In this document: positions 1 to 9,260 of the stretch, piece after piece
Layout: each line of letters opens with the position of its first letter
Position numbering within the stretch: the first letter of the stretch is position 1
NCBI GenBank assembly: GCA_024644005.1
Contig: JAHELU010000020.1
Location: 1-33,600, forward strand
DNA: 33,600 nucleotides
Reading direction: 5' to 3'
DNA from: Acidimicrobiales bacterium
GTDB lineage: Bacteria > Actinomycetota > Acidimicrobiia > Acidimicrobiales > SZUA-35
Translations under genes and position numbers: made by a program
Notes under the pieces: generated by a model
Told to the model about the DNA's origin: nothing
The model's input: the letters and a program-made list of their open reading frames with translations, nothing else
The model's database searches: none

Positions 1-1
1 C

Positions 2-121
2 TGGAAGCCGTTGGTGCCGGCCGAGGGCCGGACCGGCGACGGATTCAAGGCTGCGGTCCCCGTGTCCGACGACGCCTCCGCCGTCGACCGGCTCGTGGCG
101 TACACCGGCCGCCAACCCTAG
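2..121 (+). CDS. C-terminal fragment of an unidentified protein (start lies outside window)
   Basis: Open frame from the window edge, ...SDDASAVDRLVAYTGRQP*, ending at TAG 119-121 inside the CTAG that flanks the IS element. Confidence 0.5.
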   Translation, partial: WKPLVPAEGRTGDGFKAAVPVSDDASAVDRLVAYTGRQP

Positions 122-133
122 TTGGGTGGTCGG
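122..133 (+). repeat. Left terminal inverted repeat of the IS
   Basis: TTGGGTGGTCGG, reverse complement of 1838-1849. Confidence 0.9.
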
Positions 134-221
134 CAATGGGTGTCTGAGGATGCCTTGCTGGATGTCGATTGGGTGGCGATCCTCGGGTCAGTGGTGCGGG
201 GTCGGGTTGGGCGCGGGTGTT

Positions 222-1736
222 TCACCCGATGATGCCGAGGCGGCCGGCCCGGTCGAGGTTGAGGGCGGCGATTCGGAGGTCGAGCCACAGGTTGACCTTG
301 TTAAGGCCGCGCCAGGGGACACCCTTGGTCCGGGACTTCACCTGCGCGACTTTGCGTTCGGCTTGGGCTCGTTGTCGGTAGCGGTCGAGGAACTCGGGGT
401 TCCAGCGCTGCGCTCTGGCCGGGGCCAGGACCTCCTCGTGCGGGTTGATCTCCACGACTCGGCCAGCGGCTCGTGTTGTGCATCGGGGCTTGAGTTCACA
501 CGCTGAGCAGTCCGAGCCTTCGAATCGGACTTGGCGCCGTTTCCCGTCACGGGGCGGCGGGATGGGTGCGGTGATGCCGGCAGGACAGGTGATCGTCAGC
601 GCGTCGAGGTCGATAGCGAAGTCCGACTTGGAGAACATGCCCTCACGGGCCGAGATCGGCGGGGCAGGCGCGACCAGCTCGATGCCTTTGTCAGCCATAG
701 CCTGACGGGTTGGCCCGGACCCGTAGTGGGTGTCGGCGATCACCTCGGCAACCGGAACCGGGTCAGCGTCGATGAGGGCATCAAGGACCGTGGCGTCATG
801 GGTGGTCGCGAGCGTCGCTGTCGCCGAACAGATCAGATCCGAATCGACATCAGCAGACACGTGCAGTTTGTAACCGTCGTAGCGGTCCGAGCGGGACCGG
901 TGCCCGTGACGGGCGTCAGGATCGACCGTCGAGATGACCCGGTCCTGGGCCACTCCCTGACGTATCCGTGCAGTTCCGACACCGTCATCATCGGTGACCA
1001 TCTCGACGTCCTGGCCCGCTACGACCCTCAACAACTCAACCGCTGCAGCCAGGTCGTGCTCCGGCCGATGATCAGCGACATCGACGCCCGGGTCCTCGAC
1101 ACCGGCACAGAACTCGATCACAGTCTGGGCGTCGTCGAACAACTCAGCGACCAGCGCGGCTCTTGCCTCGGGGTCTGACCACATGATCTGCGGCTTGCCC
1201 TCACGGCCGTAATCACTGCGAGACAACAACCCGCTCAACTCGGCTCCAGCACCGGAATCGATCGCCGCCAACGCCTTGAGGCACTTGCGGATCGCAGATC
1301 GGATGAGCGTGATCGTGTCCTGGGTGAGCACCGAGTCCGCCACACCAGTCGAATCAACCGTGCGGCGATGGCCGATCACCCCGGCCCGCTTCGCCGTGCT
1401 TTTCACCCGATCATTCAAGAAGCCGTCCATCCCGGCCCGGACCAGCCGCGCTCGGAACTCGACCAGCACCACATGAGGAATCCCCCGATGCTCCAACGGC
1501 AACCCCAACGCTGCCTTCCACGACAGATCGAACCGGGACCGACGCTCAGCCTCACGGTCGGACACGCCATAGAACAACTGTGCCAACAACAGCGCAGCAA
1601 CCACCGAAGGTGGATGCGACGGGCGGCCCCGACCCGACGCATACAACGCGTCGAAATCCTCGTCGGTGAACAACTCGCCCCGGGCCTCGCCCAACGTCAC
1701 CAAGAACCCTTCGGTGTCGAGGAGGTCCCCGACCAT
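222..1736 (-). CDS. IS1182-family-type transposase (DUF772-like N-terminus, DDE domain)
   Basis: MVGDLLDTEGFLVTLGEARGELFTDEDFDALYASGRGRPSHPPSVVAALLLAQLFYGVSDREAERR... with late motifs DRYDGYKLHVSAD, ADTHYGSG and CxxCxLKPRCT. The supplied 805-aa ORF runs past the IS end; start set at ATG 1736 (504 aa). Confidence 0.9.
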   Translation of the reverse strand: MVGDLLDTEGFLVTLGEARGELFTDEDFDALYASGRGRPSHPPSVVAALLLAQLFYGVSDREAERRSRFDLSWKAALGLPLEHRGIPHVVLVEFRARLVRAGMDGFLNDRVKSTAKRAGVIGHRRTVDSTGVADSVLTQDTITLIRSAIRKCLKALAAIDSGAGAELSGLLSRSDYGREGKPQIMWSDPEARAALVAELFDDAQTVIEFCAGVEDPGVDVADHRPEHDLAAAVELLRVVAGQDVEMVTDDDGVGTARIRQGVAQDRVISTVDPDARHGHRSRSDRYDGYKLHVSADVDSDLICSATATLATTHDATVLDALIDADPVPVAEVIADTHYGSGPTRQAMADKGIELVAPAPPISAREGMFSKSDFAIDLDALTITCPAGITAPIPPPRDGKRRQVRFEGSDCSACELKPRCTTRAAGRVVEINPHEEVLAPARAQRWNPEFLDRYRQRAQAERKVAQVKSRTKGVPWRGLNKVNLWLDLRIAALNLDRAGRLGIIG

Positions 1737-1837
1737 CACCTCGACATCGAAGATCGAACCCTGATCATCAGCCGAACCACGCACCCCACCATCATCCGCG
1801 ATCCCGCCCCCGAACGCGAGCACCCACCCCACACTTT

Positions 1838-1849
1838 CCGACCACCCAA
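1838..1849 (-). repeat. Right terminal inverted repeat of the IS
   Basis: CCGACCACCCAA, reverse complement of 122-133, followed by CTAG. Confidence 0.9.
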
Positions 1850-1862
1850 CTAGGTTCTGGCG

Positions 1863-1982
1863 ATGCACGCCACTCGAACCAGAGCTCTGATCGAGGCCTC
1901 CTACGCCGCCCTGACCTCCGATGCCGGGCCATCGGCCGGTAGGGCCGACGAGCGACGAGACCTTCCGGAGATCCTGCGATGA
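1863..1982 (+). CDS. Possible 39-aa small ORF coupled to the cinA-like gene
   Basis: ATG 1863 to TGA 1980-1982; ATGA overlap with the ATG at 1979. Peptide MHATRTRALIEASYAALTSDAGPSAGRADERRDLPEILR. No recognised family. Confidence 0.35.
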   Translation: MHATRTRALIEASYAALTSDAGPSAGRADERRDLPEILR

Positions 1983-2500
1983 CGGACGCCCCCCAGCGCG
2001 CGAACACCCTGCCACCCGCCCTGGCCGAGGCCGGTGCGACCTGCGGTCGATTGCTCCTCGAGCGGAGCGAGACGGTGGCGGTCGGCGAGGGGAGCTGCGG
2101 CGGCTTGATCTCGGCTGCTCTGCTGGCCGTTCCGGGCGCCTCCGCCTACTTCCTCGGCGGTGCGGTGATCTACACCCGCAACGCGCTCGACGGCCTGTTG
2201 ACCGGCCGGGTCGATCGTCCGGAGAAGCTCCGGGGGGCCAGCGAGCCATGGGCCATCCACCTGGCGCGCGCCGCCCGCGTCCACATGGACGCCACGTGGG
2301 GCATCGGCGAAGGCGGAGCAGCCGGACCCTCGGGCAATCCCTACGGCGATCCGGCTGGCCACGTCTGGGTGGCGGTGGCGGGACCGGTGGAGGACGCACG
2401 CAACCTCCGGACCGGGCAGAGCGACCGTCAGACCAACATGGTCGCGTTCGCCGTCTCGGCGCTCGACCTGCTGGCCCGCCACCTGGACGGGACCGGCTGA
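1979..2500 (+). CDS. CinA C-terminal-domain family protein (nicotinamide-nucleotide amidohydrolase-like)
   Basis: VAVGEGSCGGLISAALLAVPGASAYFLGGAVIYT...; this matches the CinA C-terminal core with the usual AESCTGG replaced by GEGSCGG; single-domain length 173 aa. Confidence 0.87.
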   Translation: MTDAPQRANTLPPALAEAGATCGRLLLERSETVAVGEGSCGGLISAALLAVPGASAYFLGGAVIYTRNALDGLLTGRVDRPEKLRGASEPWAIHLARAARVHMDATWGIGEGGAAGPSGNPYGDPAGHVWVAVAGPVEDARNLRTGQSDRQTNMVAFAVSALDLLARHLDGTG

Positions 2501-3262
2501 GCGGGCCGGACCCCACCAGCGTTTGACACGCCGGCCGGCGACACCGAGGATGCAGCACACCCCCAGATGCTGGCCCAACAGGCCCTGACCGTGAACGGGG
2601 CCATCGGTGGCCGGCTGGTGCTCGGCATCGGCCCGTCACACAAGCCGGTGGTCGAGGGGATGTGGGGGATCTCGTTCGACAAGCCGGTCCGCCACGTCCG
2701 GGAGTACCTCGAGATCCTGGGGCCGCTGCTGCGGGACAAGTCGGTTCGCTTCGCCGGTGAGGCGCTGACCACCAGGACCGACCTGGAGATCGACGGTCCA
2801 GCCCCCAAGATCATGGTGGCGGCGCTCGGCCCCCAGTTGCTCAGGGTCACCGGGCGGCTGGCCGACGGCACGATCCTGTGGATGACCGGGCCGACGACCA
2901 TCGCCGAGCACACCGTGCCGACGATCAGCGAGGCCGCAGCGGAGGCCGGACGACCGGACCCGGAGATCGTCGCCGGCTTCCCGGTCTGCGTCACCGACGG
3001 CAGCGGGTCCGCCACCGGTGCGGCCCGACAGCGAGCGGCCGAGGAGTTCCTGATCTACGGCACCCTCCCCTCCTACCGGGCCATGCTCGACCGCGAGGGC
3101 TACGGCGGGCCCGAGGACCTCGCCATCATCGGTGGTGCCGCCGAGGTCGGCGAGCGCATCGCCGCCATGGCGGAGCGGGGCGTCACCACGTTCGCCGCGT
3201 CGGAGTTCGGCAGCCGTGACCAGCGGACCACCACCCGGGAGCTGCTGGTCTCGATGCTCTGA
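2501..3262 (+). pseudogene. 5'-truncated F420-dependent LLM-class oxidoreductase
   Basis: HPQMLAQQALTVNGAIGGRLVLGIGPSHKPVVEGMWGISFDKPVRHVREYLEIL... starts in the middle of the LLM fold. The frame is bounded upstream by the cinA stop, so about 60 N-terminal residues are missing. Supplied ORF begins at internal ATG 2567. Confidence 0.75.
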
Positions 3263-3349
3263 GCACCGCCCAGAGCTCCGGCATCGGCCGGCCGATCATG
3301 TCTCAGGGTCCGGGCGGATCGCCCCGGACGGGTCCGGATCGGGTTCGGA

Positions 3350-4381
3350 TCAGGCGGCTCGCACCGCCTTCGCGATCTCGCCCCACCGGCCGACGGCGCT
3401 CGGGTCCCTTCCGATGTGCTCGGCCGCCAGGTACATCACCACCCGGGCCGCCGTTCCCCGATACCGGTCGACCAGGGCATCGGCCATGTCGTCCCAGGCC
3501 GCCACGACCGCGAAGTGATCGAGCATGTCGTCGGTGATGAGGTCGGCCATTCCCTGCACATCGCCGGCCTTCAGCAGCGTGTTCAGCTCGCCGGACACGC
3601 CAGGGAAACCGAGGTCCTCGAACTGGAAGCCGTAGTTCCTGGTGGAGCCGTAGAACGCGATCTGGGTCTTCGCCCGCTCGAGGAACGGGGCGCGCTCCTC
3701 CGGGCTGTCTCCGGGGATCGCGAACACGGGCACGATCAGGTCGATCTCCTCCGGCGAGCGATCGGCCTTCGCCGCCCCCTCGGCGACCTTTGGGCGCAGC
3801 CGGTTCTCGATGTAGTGCATCGAGTGGAGCGGATGGACGTGGATGCCGTCGGCGACCTCGCCCGCCGCCTGGACCATGTAGGGTCCGACGGCCGACATGT
3901 CGACCTTCACATCGCCGTAGTCGTGCTTGGGCGGAGCCCACTGGCCCGGCAGCAGGGTCAGTCGGTAGTAGGGCCCCTCGTGGTGGAGCTTCTCCTCGCC
4001 CCGGAAGGCCCGGAGACAGGCCTTCACCGCCGCCACGTAGTCCTTCATCCTCGGTCCCGGCTTGTCGAACTCCGCGCCATAGCGCCGCTCGACGTGCGCC
4101 TTGACCTGGCTGCCGAGGCCGAGCCGGAACCGTCCCTCGGTGTTCTGGGCCAGCTCCCAGGCCACCGCCGCCGACACCATCGGGCTGCGGGGAAACGCAA
4201 CGGCGATGCCGGTGGTGAACGTCAAGCTGGGGGCCGCCATGGCCGCTGCGGCGATCTGCATGAACGGTGTCTGGCTGGTCTCGGTGTAGAGCATGCCGGA
4301 GAAGCCGTTGGCCTCGAGCTGGCGGGCCAGTTCTGCGGTCTCGGCCCACGTCGAGGCCCCGGTCATCACGTCGAATTCCAT
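3350..4381 (-). CDS. LLM-class F420-dependent oxidoreductase
   Basis: MEFDVMTGASTWAETAELARQLEANGFSGMLYTETSQTPFMQ...; ATG 4381 preceded by GAGGGGGAACG; 343 aa. The 508-aa supplied ORF over-extends upstream. Confidence 0.9.
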   Translation of the reverse strand: MEFDVMTGASTWAETAELARQLEANGFSGMLYTETSQTPFMQIAAAAMAAPSLTFTTGIAVAFPRSPMVSAAVAWELAQNTEGRFRLGLGSQVKAHVERRYGAEFDKPGPRMKDYVAAVKACLRAFRGEEKLHHEGPYYRLTLLPGQWAPPKHDYGDVKVDMSAVGPYMVQAAGEVADGIHVHPLHSMHYIENRLRPKVAEGAAKADRSPEEIDLIVPVFAIPGDSPEERAPFLERAKTQIAFYGSTRNYGFQFEDLGFPGVSGELNTLLKAGDVQGMADLITDDMLDHFAVVAAWDDMADALVDRYRGTAARVVMYLAAEHIGRDPSAVGRWGEIAKAVRAA

Positions 4382-4573
4382 CGTTCCCCCTCGGGACGGC
4401 CAGTTGGTGTCATCGCCGGCCGGTCGGGGTCGGCGGGCGGTAGGGCGACCAGTCTTTCCCACCACCGCTCGGGGGGTCAATCCTGGATCGAGCCGTCGAC
4501 ATGCCGTCTGGTGAACTTCACTCTGCCCATAGTCAGCTACAACGGCGGATCGGGCTGATAGTGTGTCGAGGCA

Positions 4574-4891
4574 ATGGCAACCAGGTCCCTCGACGAGTAC
4601 GATCTCTGGCTCTTGGAAGCGGCGGCAAAAGGCCAGTTCAGCATCGAAGAGCTGTCGGCAATGGGCAAGGTCCCGAAGTCGACCGCCTACCGCCGGGTTC
4701 CGGTCCTGGCCGAGCGAGGCCTGCTCCGGTTCCGGAAACGAGACAGCGGCGTCGGCCGCCCAGCGCTGGTCTACACGATCACCGACAGCGGTGTCGAGGA
4801 GCTGCGGGCGTTCACCGAGGGGCTGCGGCGCACGGCCGATCGCCTGACGAACCTCATCGCCAACCGGAACCGGCATGCGGGTGGGATCTGA
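4574..4891 (+). CDS. Winged helix-turn-helix transcriptional regulator
   Basis: FSIEELSAMGKVPKSTAYRRVPVLAERGLLRFRKRDSGVGRPALVYTITDSGVEEL: HTH plus wing; divergent from the LLM gene. Confidence 0.8.
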   Translation: MATRSLDEYDLWLLEAAAKGQFSIEELSAMGKVPKSTAYRRVPVLAERGLLRFRKRDSGVGRPALVYTITDSGVEELRAFTEGLRRTADRLTNLIANRNRHAGGI

Positions 4892-4903
4892 CGCAACGGC
4901 GGT

Positions 4904-5740
4904 TCAGGCGCCGGATCGGACGGCGAAGACCAGCATGATGCCCCGCCACAGCAGCCGGGCCTCGAAGATCGCCATCCACACGAGCAGCGCGCCGATCATC
5001 CCGAGACACACGGCGTAGACAGGGTAGGCGTCGAAGCTCTCGACCATCCCGCTCAGTTCGGCGACGCCGACCAGCGGGCCGCCGATCACCAGGAACAGCC
5101 GACCGCCGAGTCCGGTCAGCGGATTGCGGCTCCTGTCGGCGAGGGTGGACAGGACGATGGCCACGCCGAGGCTGACCAGGCCGACCGTGAGCAGCGGCCG
5201 ATACCCATGGTGGCTGGACAGGGCCGACATGTGGAGGCCGACCACGGCCACGAACAACGCGGCCGAGCTCGCCAGCGGCCGCCTGCGATCGTCCACCAGC
5301 GATCCCCCGCGGACCAGATCGATCGCCGACCAAAGGAGGCTGGCCGCCATGGCGAAGTGGGCGATGGCGAACGGAACGGTGTCGACGCTTCGGAGCAGCA
5401 CCGACCCCATCACCGACGTCGGAACCGCCAGCAGGCCGAAGCCCGCAGCGAGGCGCCGATGACGGCCGGCGCGATCGGCCAACCGGTTCACCGGCGACCG
5501 GCCCCAGACCATCGACAGCGAGGAGCCGACACGCCCTGCAGTGTCGCCCAGCCGCTTGATCCGATGGCCTTGGAGGGATCCCGTCTGGCGCGTCGACGAC
5601 ACCGCCGGCACGTCCGACGAAATCACGCTCAATGCTCCGGCGGCGCGCCGCTCGGCGCGCCTCGGGTCTCGTTTCACTGATGTCACCTCGGTGTCTACCG
5701 ACTCGCCCTGTCGCCGCGGCCGGCCACGTAGAACCGCCAA
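4904..5740 (-). CDS. Multi-spanning membrane protein of unknown function
   Basis: Several hydrophobic segments (AAGFGLLAVPTSVMGSVLL, LASSAALFVAVVGLHMSAL, LFLVIGGPLVGVAEL, AVCLGMIGALLVWMAIF). Start codon uncertain. Confidence 0.65.
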   Translation of the reverse strand: MAVLRGRPRRQGESVDTEVTSVKRDPRRAERRAAGALSVISSDVPAVSSTRQTGSLQGHRIKRLGDTAGRVGSSLSMVWGRSPVNRLADRAGRHRRLAAGFGLLAVPTSVMGSVLLRSVDTVPFAIAHFAMAASLLWSAIDLVRGGSLVDDRRRPLASSAALFVAVVGLHMSALSSHHGYRPLLTVGLVSLGVAIVLSTLADRSRNPLTGLGGRLFLVIGGPLVGVAELSGMVESFDAYPVYAVCLGMIGALLVWMAIFEARLLWRGIMLVFAVRSGA

Positions 5741-5842
5741 CGAGGGTAAGGAATGGTCCCGCAGCCGTCAAGTCCGACGGTGGAGCAGTACTGCGGCAAC
5801 CAGCAGGCCGGCGTTGGCCTGACCGGACACTAGGGTGATGCG

Positions 5843-6589
5843 GTGTCCGGCCGACCGCCGATGTCCTTCCTCAGCTGGAACCTGGCGATGTTCGAGCGCT
5901 CCGCCGAAGCGCCGCCCGACTGGACCCAGGAGCACACCGAGGCCGAGGTCCGGGAGATCGTGCTGGAGCGATCGCCCGACCTCGTGGTCCTGCAGGAGCT
6001 GCCCGGGCTCGTTCCTTACGTAGAGACCCACGACATGATCAGGGCCAACCCTCGGTCCCACAGCGGGAACCTGGCCACATTGGTGGGCAACGACCTGATG
6101 GAGGAGCGGTTGACGCACAGCGTGGTCAGGGGCTGTGCCCTGCTCGTGACGTTCGTGGATCGTGGTCTCACCGTCGCCAACGTCCACCTCGCCCCAGGTC
6201 CCGGCAACGCAGCGCATCGCCTGACCCAGCTACGGGCGGTGATCGGCGCCGCACCGACTCGAGACCTCGTCGTCGTCGGCGACACGAACACCAGGACCGA
6301 CGAGGAGGCCGGCATCGAAGCCATCGGACTGTGGGGGCGGCGCCCGCCGGAGCCGACCTGGGACGGGAAGCGGAACCGGTTCAGGACCGAGGGCGCCGAG
6401 TTCCTCGCCTACTTCACCCGGTATTTCGCATCCGAGGGCGTCACCGTCACCGATCTCTGGGTGCGGACGGAGCCGGTCGACGTCGGCGGCACCGGCTTCC
6501 ACCTGTCGGATCACTTCGCGCTGGAGGGCTCGATCGTCACCGATTCGTCGTCGATCCCGGCCCGGAGTCCCCACGGGACCGCCCGATGA
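5843..6589 (+). CDS. Endonuclease/exonuclease/phosphatase (EEP) family protein
   Basis: MSFLSWNLAMF, DLVVLQELPG, VANVHLAPGPG, VVVGDTNTR and FHLSDHFALEG match EEP-fold motifs. Confidence 0.83.
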   Translation: MSGRPPMSFLSWNLAMFERSAEAPPDWTQEHTEAEVREIVLERSPDLVVLQELPGLVPYVETHDMIRANPRSHSGNLATLVGNDLMEERLTHSVVRGCALLVTFVDRGLTVANVHLAPGPGNAAHRLTQLRAVIGAAPTRDLVVVGDTNTRTDEEAGIEAIGLWGRRPPEPTWDGKRNRFRTEGAEFLAYFTRYFASEGVTVTDLWVRTEPVDVGGTGFHLSDHFALEGSIVTDSSSIPARSPHGTAR

Positions 6590-6620
6590 CTATCGCAGCC
6601 TCCGGGAACATGACAGACTG

Positions 6621-9122
6621 ATGACCATGACTGGCGGCGGGCTGGGCATTGCCCATTTGGCGGACATCGAGCCGATCGGTCGAGGACAGGTCGGTGTCGT
6701 CTACGCCGCCACGGACCTGAAACTGGATCGCCGGGTGGCGGTCCGCGTGCTCGATCCCCTCACCGAGGACTCGGAGCGAACCCGGTTCAACCACGAGTCC
6801 AGGGTCCTCGGCCGGCTGTCGGCCCACCCGAACGTGGTGACGATCTACGACGCCGGGTTCGCCGCGGACGACAAGCCGTTCCTCATCATGGAGTTGGTCG
6901 ACGGCGACAGCCTGGCCGATCACCTGCGACGGCGAGGACCGCTCCCCTGGACCGAGGCGGTCGATCTGACGCTGCAGATCTGCGCCGGACTCGAGCAGGC
7001 CCACCGGTCGGGCGCGCTGCACCGCGATCTGCGCCCGGAGAACATCGTGATGACCGGCGCTCCCAAGCTGGCCGATTTCGGCATCGCGGCCGCAACGGGA
7101 CACGGCGAGCGCGACGTGAGCTCGGCCAGCTCGCCGGCCGACGAGGGCCCGAGCGATGCCGGCGGACTGCTCCACAGGGCGCCGGAGGCGTTCGACGACG
7201 TGTGGGACGAGCGGACCGATCTGTACTCGCTGACGTCGATCCTCTTCGAGATGATCGACGGTCACGCACCGTTCTGGCGGCCCGGTGCCGATACCGCCGA
7301 CGCCCTGCAGCTACGACTGCGTCACGAGTCCGCCCCCGAGCTGGACCCGGAGATGGTCCCGGCCGCGCTCGGCGTCTTCGTCTCGGCCGGGTTGTCGACC
7401 GACCCGCTCGACCGGCCCCAGAGCGCGGCCGAGTTCGCGCACGAGCTCCGGCTGATACGGGATGGCCGCACGACCGGGAGCACTCCGTCCGTGCTCCACG
7501 GCATCACGTCGCCGCTACCGGTGGCCCAGCCGCCGACCCGCCCGGCGGACCATCCGATGCTGCTGTCCCCGGAGCCGGTGGCAGCAGCCTCGCTCGACCC
7601 GGTGTCCTCATCGGAGCACGGCCCGGGACCGGGCACAGCGCCGGTGGCGGCATCGATGTCGGCGTCGACCACGTTCGGATCCGTCTCGGATGCATGGGCG
7701 CCTCCGCAAGGCTCGCCCTCGGCACCGGCCCCGCCGACGATGCCCGCTTCCTCGGTCCCGGCGTCTCTGGGCGCGTCCACGTTGGTAGCGCCCGGCGACG
7801 GCCGGACGTCGATCTACGAGTCGACCGCTCCCCCGGCTCCGCAGCCGGGGCCGGGGAGCGAACCCGGTCTCCCCAGGGGGTCGGCCGAGGTCGGGGCGCC
7901 GGACGATGGCCCTCACCACAGGCGTGCGGCCACCGGGACGGTGGCCCTCACCGATCGATCGGTCGAGATCAGGAGCTCGCCGGTCTTCCTGGCCGCGGTG
8001 GCGCTCATGGCCGTCGGTGTCATCGGTCTGGCTGCGGTTCTTGCCATGACCACGCTCGGTTCCGATGAACGGGGTGTCGCGGCCCCCAGGCTGCCCGATC
8101 CCGCAGCGCCGTCCACCGTCGTTGCGGGCAGCGCCGATCAGCCCACGCCGACGTCGGGGGCGGCGGATGCGATGGTCGAGGAGATGACCACCACCGAGCC
8201 TGCGGCCGAGGAGATGAGCACCACCGAGACCACCATCCCCAGACTCGCCGTGCCCCAGCTGGTCGGGATGAACGTCGAGGCGGCCAGCAGGATCCTGACC
8301 GATGCCGGGTTCCAGGTCCTGGTGGTGGGCCGCAAGTCGGCGGGAGTGGCGCCGGGGACCGTCACCCAGCAGGAGCCGGATGCGGGCGACAGGGTGGCCC
8401 TCCCGCTGACCGTGACGCTGTACATCCCCCGGGTCTCCACCCTGCCGCCGATGATGGGTCGGTCCGCCGACTCGGTCTGCCTCGAGCTGCAGGCCCTCGG
8501 TCTCCGCTGCGACCGGGTGCTGCGGAACGACGATCGGATCCCGGCCGGATCGGTGATCGCCACCGATCCCGTCGAGGGCTCGCTGTTCAGCGAGGGCTCG
8601 TCGGTGAAGCTCCAGGTCTCCCGGGGTCCGGTCATGACCGTTGCCGTGCCCGATGTGTCCGGCCAGACCGTCGAGGAGGCCCAGGCCGCGCTCATGACCA
8701 CGGGTTTCACCGTGATCGCCACGGCGAGGCAGCCGACGGAAGCGGTCGAGCGCGGGCGCGTCATCGGAACCGATCCGGCGGCTGCGACCGCTCTGGCGAC
8801 CGATCAGCCGCTGACGATCCTGGTGTCGTCCGGCCCGCCGGTCAAGGTGGCGTTGCCGGACCTCGGCGGGCTGAGCGGTGAGGCTGCACAGCAACGACTG
8901 ACCGAGCTCGGCCTGACTGCCACCACCGCCGTCATGGACCTTCCGGTGGGCGATCCCGGTATCGGCGTGGTCGTGGCAACCGATCCTGCTGCGGGCAGCG
9001 AGGTGCTGGTCGGGTCGGCCGTCACCATGACGGTCGGCCGCCAGGCGTCGACCACGACGGTGCCGCCCGAGTCGAGCGGCGGGACCGACGCGACGCCGAA
9101 TCCGGACCCGGGCGCCGACTAG
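6621..9122 (+). CDS. PASTA-domain transmembrane Ser/Thr protein kinase (PknB-like) with altered VAIK lysine
   Basis: IGRGQVGVVYAATDL (Gly-rich loop), VAVRVLDP, HRDLRPEN, ADFGIA, RAPE; one TM (PVFLAAVALMAVGVIGLAAVLAM); four C-terminal PASTA repeats. Confidence 0.92.
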   Translation: MTMTGGGLGIAHLADIEPIGRGQVGVVYAATDLKLDRRVAVRVLDPLTEDSERTRFNHESRVLGRLSAHPNVVTIYDAGFAADDKPFLIMELVDGDSLADHLRRRGPLPWTEAVDLTLQICAGLEQAHRSGALHRDLRPENIVMTGAPKLADFGIAAATGHGERDVSSASSPADEGPSDAGGLLHRAPEAFDDVWDERTDLYSLTSILFEMIDGHAPFWRPGADTADALQLRLRHESAPELDPEMVPAALGVFVSAGLSTDPLDRPQSAAEFAHELRLIRDGRTTGSTPSVLHGITSPLPVAQPPTRPADHPMLLSPEPVAAASLDPVSSSEHGPGPGTAPVAASMSASTTFGSVSDAWAPPQGSPSAPAPPTMPASSVPASLGASTLVAPGDGRTSIYESTAPPAPQPGPGSEPGLPRGSAEVGAPDDGPHHRRAATGTVALTDRSVEIRSSPVFLAAVALMAVGVIGLAAVLAMTTLGSDERGVAAPRLPDPAAPSTVVAGSADQPTPTSGAADAMVEEMTTTEPAAEEMSTTETTIPRLAVPQLVGMNVEAASRILTDAGFQVLVVGRKSAGVAPGTVTQQEPDAGDRVALPLTVTLYIPRVSTLPPMMGRSADSVCLELQALGLRCDRVLRNDDRIPAGSVIATDPVEGSLFSEGSSVKLQVSRGPVMTVAVPDVSGQTVEEAQAALMTTGFTVIATARQPTEAVERGRVIGTDPAAATALATDQPLTILVSSGPPVKVALPDLGGLSGEAAQQRLTELGLTATTAVMDLPVGDPGIGVVVATDPAAGSEVLVGSAVTMTVGRQASTTTVPPESSGGTDATPNPDPGAD

Positions 9123-9260
9123 GACCGACGATCGAAGCCGCAGCCGTCCACTAACCCGGATCCTTCGTCGGGAAGCGTTTGCCCTGCTGAGCGGCCTGAC
9201 CTCTCGGCGACCCAGCAACCGTGAAGGCCCAGGTCGTGGGCTCGCTATGCAAGATCGAGG

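Larger units (their letters stand above)
122..1849 (-). mobile_element. IS1182-family-type insertion sequence, apparently intact
   Basis: Terminal inverted repeats TTGGGTGGTCGG (122-133) and CCGACCACCCAA (1838-1849), perfect over 12 bp; CTAG on both sides (118-121 and 1850-1853); one uninterrupted transposase ORF inside. Confidence 0.92.

Noticed and set aside
222-2639. 805-aa ORF as a single large transposase fusion
   Set aside because: Upstream half crosses the IS right end into the cinA region antisense; true transposase starts near 1736.
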